Source of the DNA: Sandaracinaceae bacterium
GTDB taxonomy: Bacteria; Myxococcota_A; Polyangia; Polyangiales; Houyiibacteriaceae
Length of the DNA: 8,451 nucleotides
Assembly: GCA_012514415.1 (NCBI GenBank)
Contig: JAAZAH010000002.1
Coordinates: 1 to 8,451 of the forward strand
Direction: 5' to 3'
The notes below the pieces were generated by a model, which did no database searches, was not told the DNA's origin, and saw only the letters and a program-made list of their open reading frames with translations. The position numbers and the translations under genes are program-made. This document shows positions 5,904 to 8,451 of the stretch, piece after piece. Positions within the stretch are counted from its first letter, which is position 1. The number at the start of each line of letters is the position of its first letter.

Positions 5904-7787
5904 TCAGCTCAGGCGCGAGGAGACGTTCGGCGAGTCGTTCGAGTACGCAGGCTCCTCCCGCGGCGGGATCTCAACCCGAAAAACGGTGCGACCCGGCTCG
6001 CTTTCCACGTCGACGCGCCCGCCATGATCCTCGACGAGGCTCTTGACGACCGCGAGGCCAAGCCCGATTCCGTGGGTCTTCCCATGGCTCGCAAAGGACT
6101 CAAAGATGCGATCGCGAATGGTGGAGGGAATGCCCGGGCCGTCGTCTTCGACCTCGATGATAAGCGCGCCGCTCTCGGATCGATCGACGATAATGCGGCA
6201 GCGACCCCCGCCATCCGAAAGCGCCTCGGCTGCGTTTCGCACAAGGTTATGAAGCACGCGCTGAAGCTTGTACTCATCGAAGAAGGCAATACCGCGATCG
6301 CGAAGGTCGAGCTCGAGCGCGATATTTTTTTGGGCCAAATCCTCGCGTAGCGTCTCCACGAGATCGTCAAAGAATTTGGCGAGGTAGACTTTCCGAATCC
6401 AGAGCGTGCGATCGCCTCGCGCAAAAGCGAGCGTCTCTCCTGTCATGGCGGCAAGGCGCTCAAGCTGCTTCTTGATCCGTTCTTTGAGCTCGACGCGCTT
6501 GTCGTGATCTTCCTCTTCAGCCATCAACTCGACCGTGCCGCTGATGATCGTCATGGGCGTCTTGATGTCGTGGAGGACACCCGAGAGGAACTGCCCAACC
6601 GTCGAGAGGCGCTCTTGTTTTGCGCGCCGCTCGCGATGGTGCGCTTGGGCGATCGCGGTTGAAATATGGCCCGCGATGAGCGTCGCAAAGCGGAGATCTT
6701 CATCCGTAAACGACGCCATCCCTTCCCGCTTATTCAGAAGCTCAAGCGCACCGATCCCATCGTCCCAGCGGAGAGGAACGGCGAGAACGGAACGCGGGAA
6801 ATAGCCGACCTGTTCGCTGATATGGTGCGAATGTCGAGGGTCCTCATCGACATTGTTGACGATCTGCGGCTTGCCGTGACGCGCCACCCAACCGCAGATC
6901 CCTTGGTTGATGCCGATCTTGAGATGTTTGATCGCCTCGGGCTCGCCGCCTACGGCAGCGCGGAAGTGAAGATCGCCCGTCACTTCGTCGGCCAGCAGAA
7001 TCGACGCAGCCTCTGCCTCGACGGCGCGCATCGCCCGCGCGAGCACGCCGTGGAGGAGCTCATCCTGTTCAACGGCAGTCGCCGCGACATGAGCGATCTC
7101 GAAGAGGACGTCGAGCTCACGGATCTTTCGCTGGAGCTGCTCCTGCGCGTCCATCAGCTCGATATTCTTCTCGACCATGCCGAGGAAGAGCTGCGAGTTT
7201 TCGATGGCCACCGCCGCCTGTGTCGCGACGGATGCGAGGAGCGACTCATCCTCCTTGGTGAAGACGCCGCTTACCTTATTGAGGCATTCGATGACGCCGA
7301 GCGTTCGCCGGTGGTGGTTCATGATCGGCATGCAGATGATCGAACGGGTCCGATACCCCGTCCGCCGATCCCACTCGGCATCAAAGCGCGGGTCCTGATA
7401 GGCATCCGCGATGTTGATGATCTTCCCGCTCGCCGCCGCCTCACCCGCAAGCCCGCGACCGAGCGGAAGACGGATCTCGCGCACATCCGCTCCCTCAGCC
7501 GCGCGCGCCCAAAGCTCCCTGCGCTCTTCGTCGAGGAGATAGATGGTCGTTCGGTCGGCCTCCATGATGGCGGAGACTTTGCCGACCATGATCATCAAGA
7601 GCTCGTCCATATCGAGCGTCGAGCCCAAGAGCTCGGCGATCTCCTGCATCACGCGGAGCTTCGCGCTCTCCCGCTCCATCTTCCCAACGAGCGACGCGTA
7701 TTCGTCAGCAGTCGGATGGTTCATGCCCTCGGCCATGCCGGTGGCATCATCGCCAAATCGGCGCTCCGATGCAATTGCAAAAATCAT
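5904..7787 (-). CDS. Soluble sensor histidine kinase, GAF-GAF-HisKA-HATPase
   Basis: The 627-residue protein has no membrane segment, so it should sense cytosolic signals. GAF1 spans about 58-198, a linker helix about 200-230 (coiled-coil-like, KNIELMDAQEQLQRKIREL), and GAF2 about 240-380. The dimerisation/phosphoacceptor region has H406 in LHDIKTP. The ATPase domain shows the N box (N514, N518 in NLVRNAAEAL), G1 (DDGPGIP, 548-554), F box (IFESF, 561-565) and G2 (HGIGLGLAVVK, 572-582), so it should be active. GAF1 contains N170-K171, F176, D180-E181, the NKxnFx3DE pattern of cyclic-nucleotide GAF domains; GAF2 has the N-K and F but D-L in place of D-E. No response regulator or receiver domain is in view. 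The start is uncertain: an in-frame stop at 7824-7826 limits it, and ATGs at 7787, 7736 and 7724 lack a clear ribosome site. The ligand is unknown. Confidence 0.93.
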   Translation of the reverse strand: MIFAIASERRFGDDATGMAEGMNHPTADEYASLVGKMERESAKLRVMQEIAELLGSTLDMDELLMIMVGKVSAIMEADRTTIYLLDEERRELWARAAEGADVREIRLPLGRGLAGEAAASGKIINIADAYQDPRFDAEWDRRTGYRTRSIICMPIMNHHRRTLGVIECLNKVSGVFTKEDESLLASVATQAAVAIENSQLFLGMVEKNIELMDAQEQLQRKIRELDVLFEIAHVAATAVEQDELLHGVLARAMRAVEAEAASILLADEVTGDLHFRAAVGGEPEAIKHLKIGINQGICGWVARHGKPQIVNNVDEDPRHSHHISEQVGYFPRSVLAVPLRWDDGIGALELLNKREGMASFTDEDLRFATLIAGHISTAIAQAHHRERRAKQERLSTVGQFLSGVLHDIKTPMTIISGTVELMAEEEDHDKRVELKERIKKQLERLAAMTGETLAFARGDRTLWIRKVYLAKFFDDLVETLREDLAQKNIALELDLRDRGIAFFDEYKLQRVLHNLVRNAAEALSDGGGRCRIIVDRSESGALIIEVEDDGPGIPSTIRDRIFESFASHGKTHGIGLGLAVVKSLVEDHGGRVDVESEPGRTVFRVEIPPREEPAYSNDSPNVSSRLS

Positions 7788-7955
7788 GCAAATGTCGGGC
7801 CGAGCTGATCCGTATCGCCAATTTCATCCGAATGTGCGCCGAAGAAGACGGAGAACTTCGAGAAACCAGCGGCCAATTCAGCCATCTCGGCCGATCGCCC
7901 CGCCGCCTCGTCCAAAGGGGTCGAGGGGCGCGCCTCACGCTAGGGGCGCTCCAGC
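7788..7955. other. Non-coding gap between two minus-strand genes
   Basis: This 168-nt stretch separates the envelope-protein gene from the kinase gene. It should hold the kinase promoter if the genes are transcribed separately, but I find no convincing -35/-10 pair or terminator on the minus strand. A GGCGCGCC palindrome (7927-7934) has no T-run next to it. Confidence 0.5.
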
Positions 7956-8451
7956 TCAGCGCGCCGTGCGCGAGCGCGCCACATCGCCGATCCGCACGTC
8001 GAAGGAGCTGTGCATGATCGCAAGCGTTGCGGTCTTTTCGCGTACGTCGACGACGATCGCCTCGGCCGAGACCTCATACGGATAATCGGAAGGCTGTGGT
8101 GCCCTTGGAACGGCATCGCCCATATCGCGCCTCACGCCGATCTGCTCGCGATAGCGATCGCCTGCGTGGAGGATGAGGTATTCATGTCCTTTTTGGACGC
8201 CGTCCTCCGCACCCTTATCGATGAAGACGAGCTGCTCGGCGCCGATCACGCTTCGGCCCATGAGTGAGCTGACGATCTTCGCCTCGACCTCTACATCCGC
8301 AAGCCGCGGCTCCACAATCTCGAACGCGGTGGCGCCGAGGGCCAAGCGATACCCCCTCTCGATGGGTTCGTAGGCTTCGACGATGGTGCCCTTTCCGACG
8401 CCCGTCTCCGGATCGTCGCCTTCGTATCGGACGGTCCCGAGCACGCGGATC
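7956..8451 (-). CDS. C-terminal part of a putative envelope protein (LysM/FlgT-C-like beta domain), start outside window
   Basis: The frame is open to the right edge, so the N-terminus is missing; the GTG at 8442-8444 is preceded by in-frame coding residues (IR) and is probably internal. About 164 residues are visible. They are beta-rich and show an arrangement of short barrel-like segments: VRYEGDDPETGVGKGTIVEA, then ERGYRLAL, then EQLVFIDKGAEDGVQKGHEYLI, then EAIVVDVREKTATLAI, and a final SSFDVRIGDVARS. The 'GxxDGVxxGxxxxI' and 'TATLxIxxSxxxIxxGD' patterns are typical of the C-terminal domain of FlgT-like proteins and of LysM proteins in deltaproteobacteria, which sit in the periplasm. A LysM repeat itself would lie outside the window, so the name is tentative. 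It is followed, in the same direction and 168 nt later, by the kinase gene. Confidence 0.55.
   Translation of the reverse strand, partial: IRVLGTVRYEGDDPETGVGKGTIVEAYEPIERGYRLALGATAFEIVEPRLADVEVEAKIVSSLMGRSVIGAEQLVFIDKGAEDGVQKGHEYLILHAGDRYREQIGVRRDMGDAVPRAPQPSDYPYEVSAEAIVVDVREKTATLAIMHSSFDVRIGDVARSRTAR

Noticed and set aside
5682..6350. 222-codon + strand open frame running from dksA into the kinase gene
   Set aside because: It overlaps dksA out of frame, crosses the terminator hairpin and continues as a complementary shadow of the kinase frame. It is Arg-rich with no recognisable domain.
6666..7808. 380-codon open frame on the + strand across the kinase gene
   Set aside because: It is exactly codon-for-codon complementary to the kinase frame. 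It stays open because the kinase avoids TTA, CTA and TCA codons, as expected in GC-rich DNA. The kinase has full motifs; this translation resembles no family.
7923..7936. GAGGGGCGCGCCTC as a terminator after the envelope-protein gene
   Set aside because: The only perfect pairing is the 8-bp palindrome GGCGCGCC, which leaves no loop, and no T-run follows on the minus strand.

Overview
The window looks like chromosomal DNA from a Gram-negative, GC-rich, probably deltaproteobacterial-type organism (Myxococcota or Bradymonadota-like). The basis is gene content and style: a DUF58/VWA membrane-protein operon, a DksA with a four-cysteine zinc site, and a soluble double-GAF histidine kinase. This placement is an inference; no rRNA or other phylogenetic marker is present. 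Codon use is uniform throughout, and I see no IS element, tRNA, rRNA, CRISPR array or phage gene.

Left block (1-5232, + strand) is a tightly packed operon: the C-terminal part of a DUF58 protein cut by the window edge, an 8-nt gap, a BatA-type membrane protein with one VWA domain, then an ATGA overlap into a 911-residue membrane protein with two VWA domains. This is the downstream part of the widespread MoxR-DUF58-VWA cluster, so a MoxR-type AAA+ ATPase is expected just upstream. Membrane segments and positive-inside charges suggest that the large domains of the two membrane proteins face the periplasm while DUF58 is cytosolic. All 1739 visible residues of the three proteins lack cysteine.

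Middle (5233-5903): a roughly 200-nt leader with a small hairpin and a duplicated TTGAC-containing element precedes a dksA gene (5434-5796). A strong 13-bp hairpin at 5823-5851 lies between dksA and the convergent kinase gene and probably terminates transcription from both sides.

Right block (5904-8451, - strand): a cytosolic GAF-GAF-HisKA-HATPase histidine kinase with no partner response regulator in view. Upstream of it, after 168 nt of non-coding DNA, is the C-terminal part of a second minus-strand gene that resembles the C-terminal beta domain of LysM/FlgT-like envelope proteins and runs off the right edge.

I found no clearly novel system. The most notable points are the cysteine-free VWA operon, the second VWA domain nested inside a split amidotransferase-like fold, the incomplete metal site of the BatA-like VWA, and the phosphodiesterase-type NKFDE motif in the kinase's first GAF domain.
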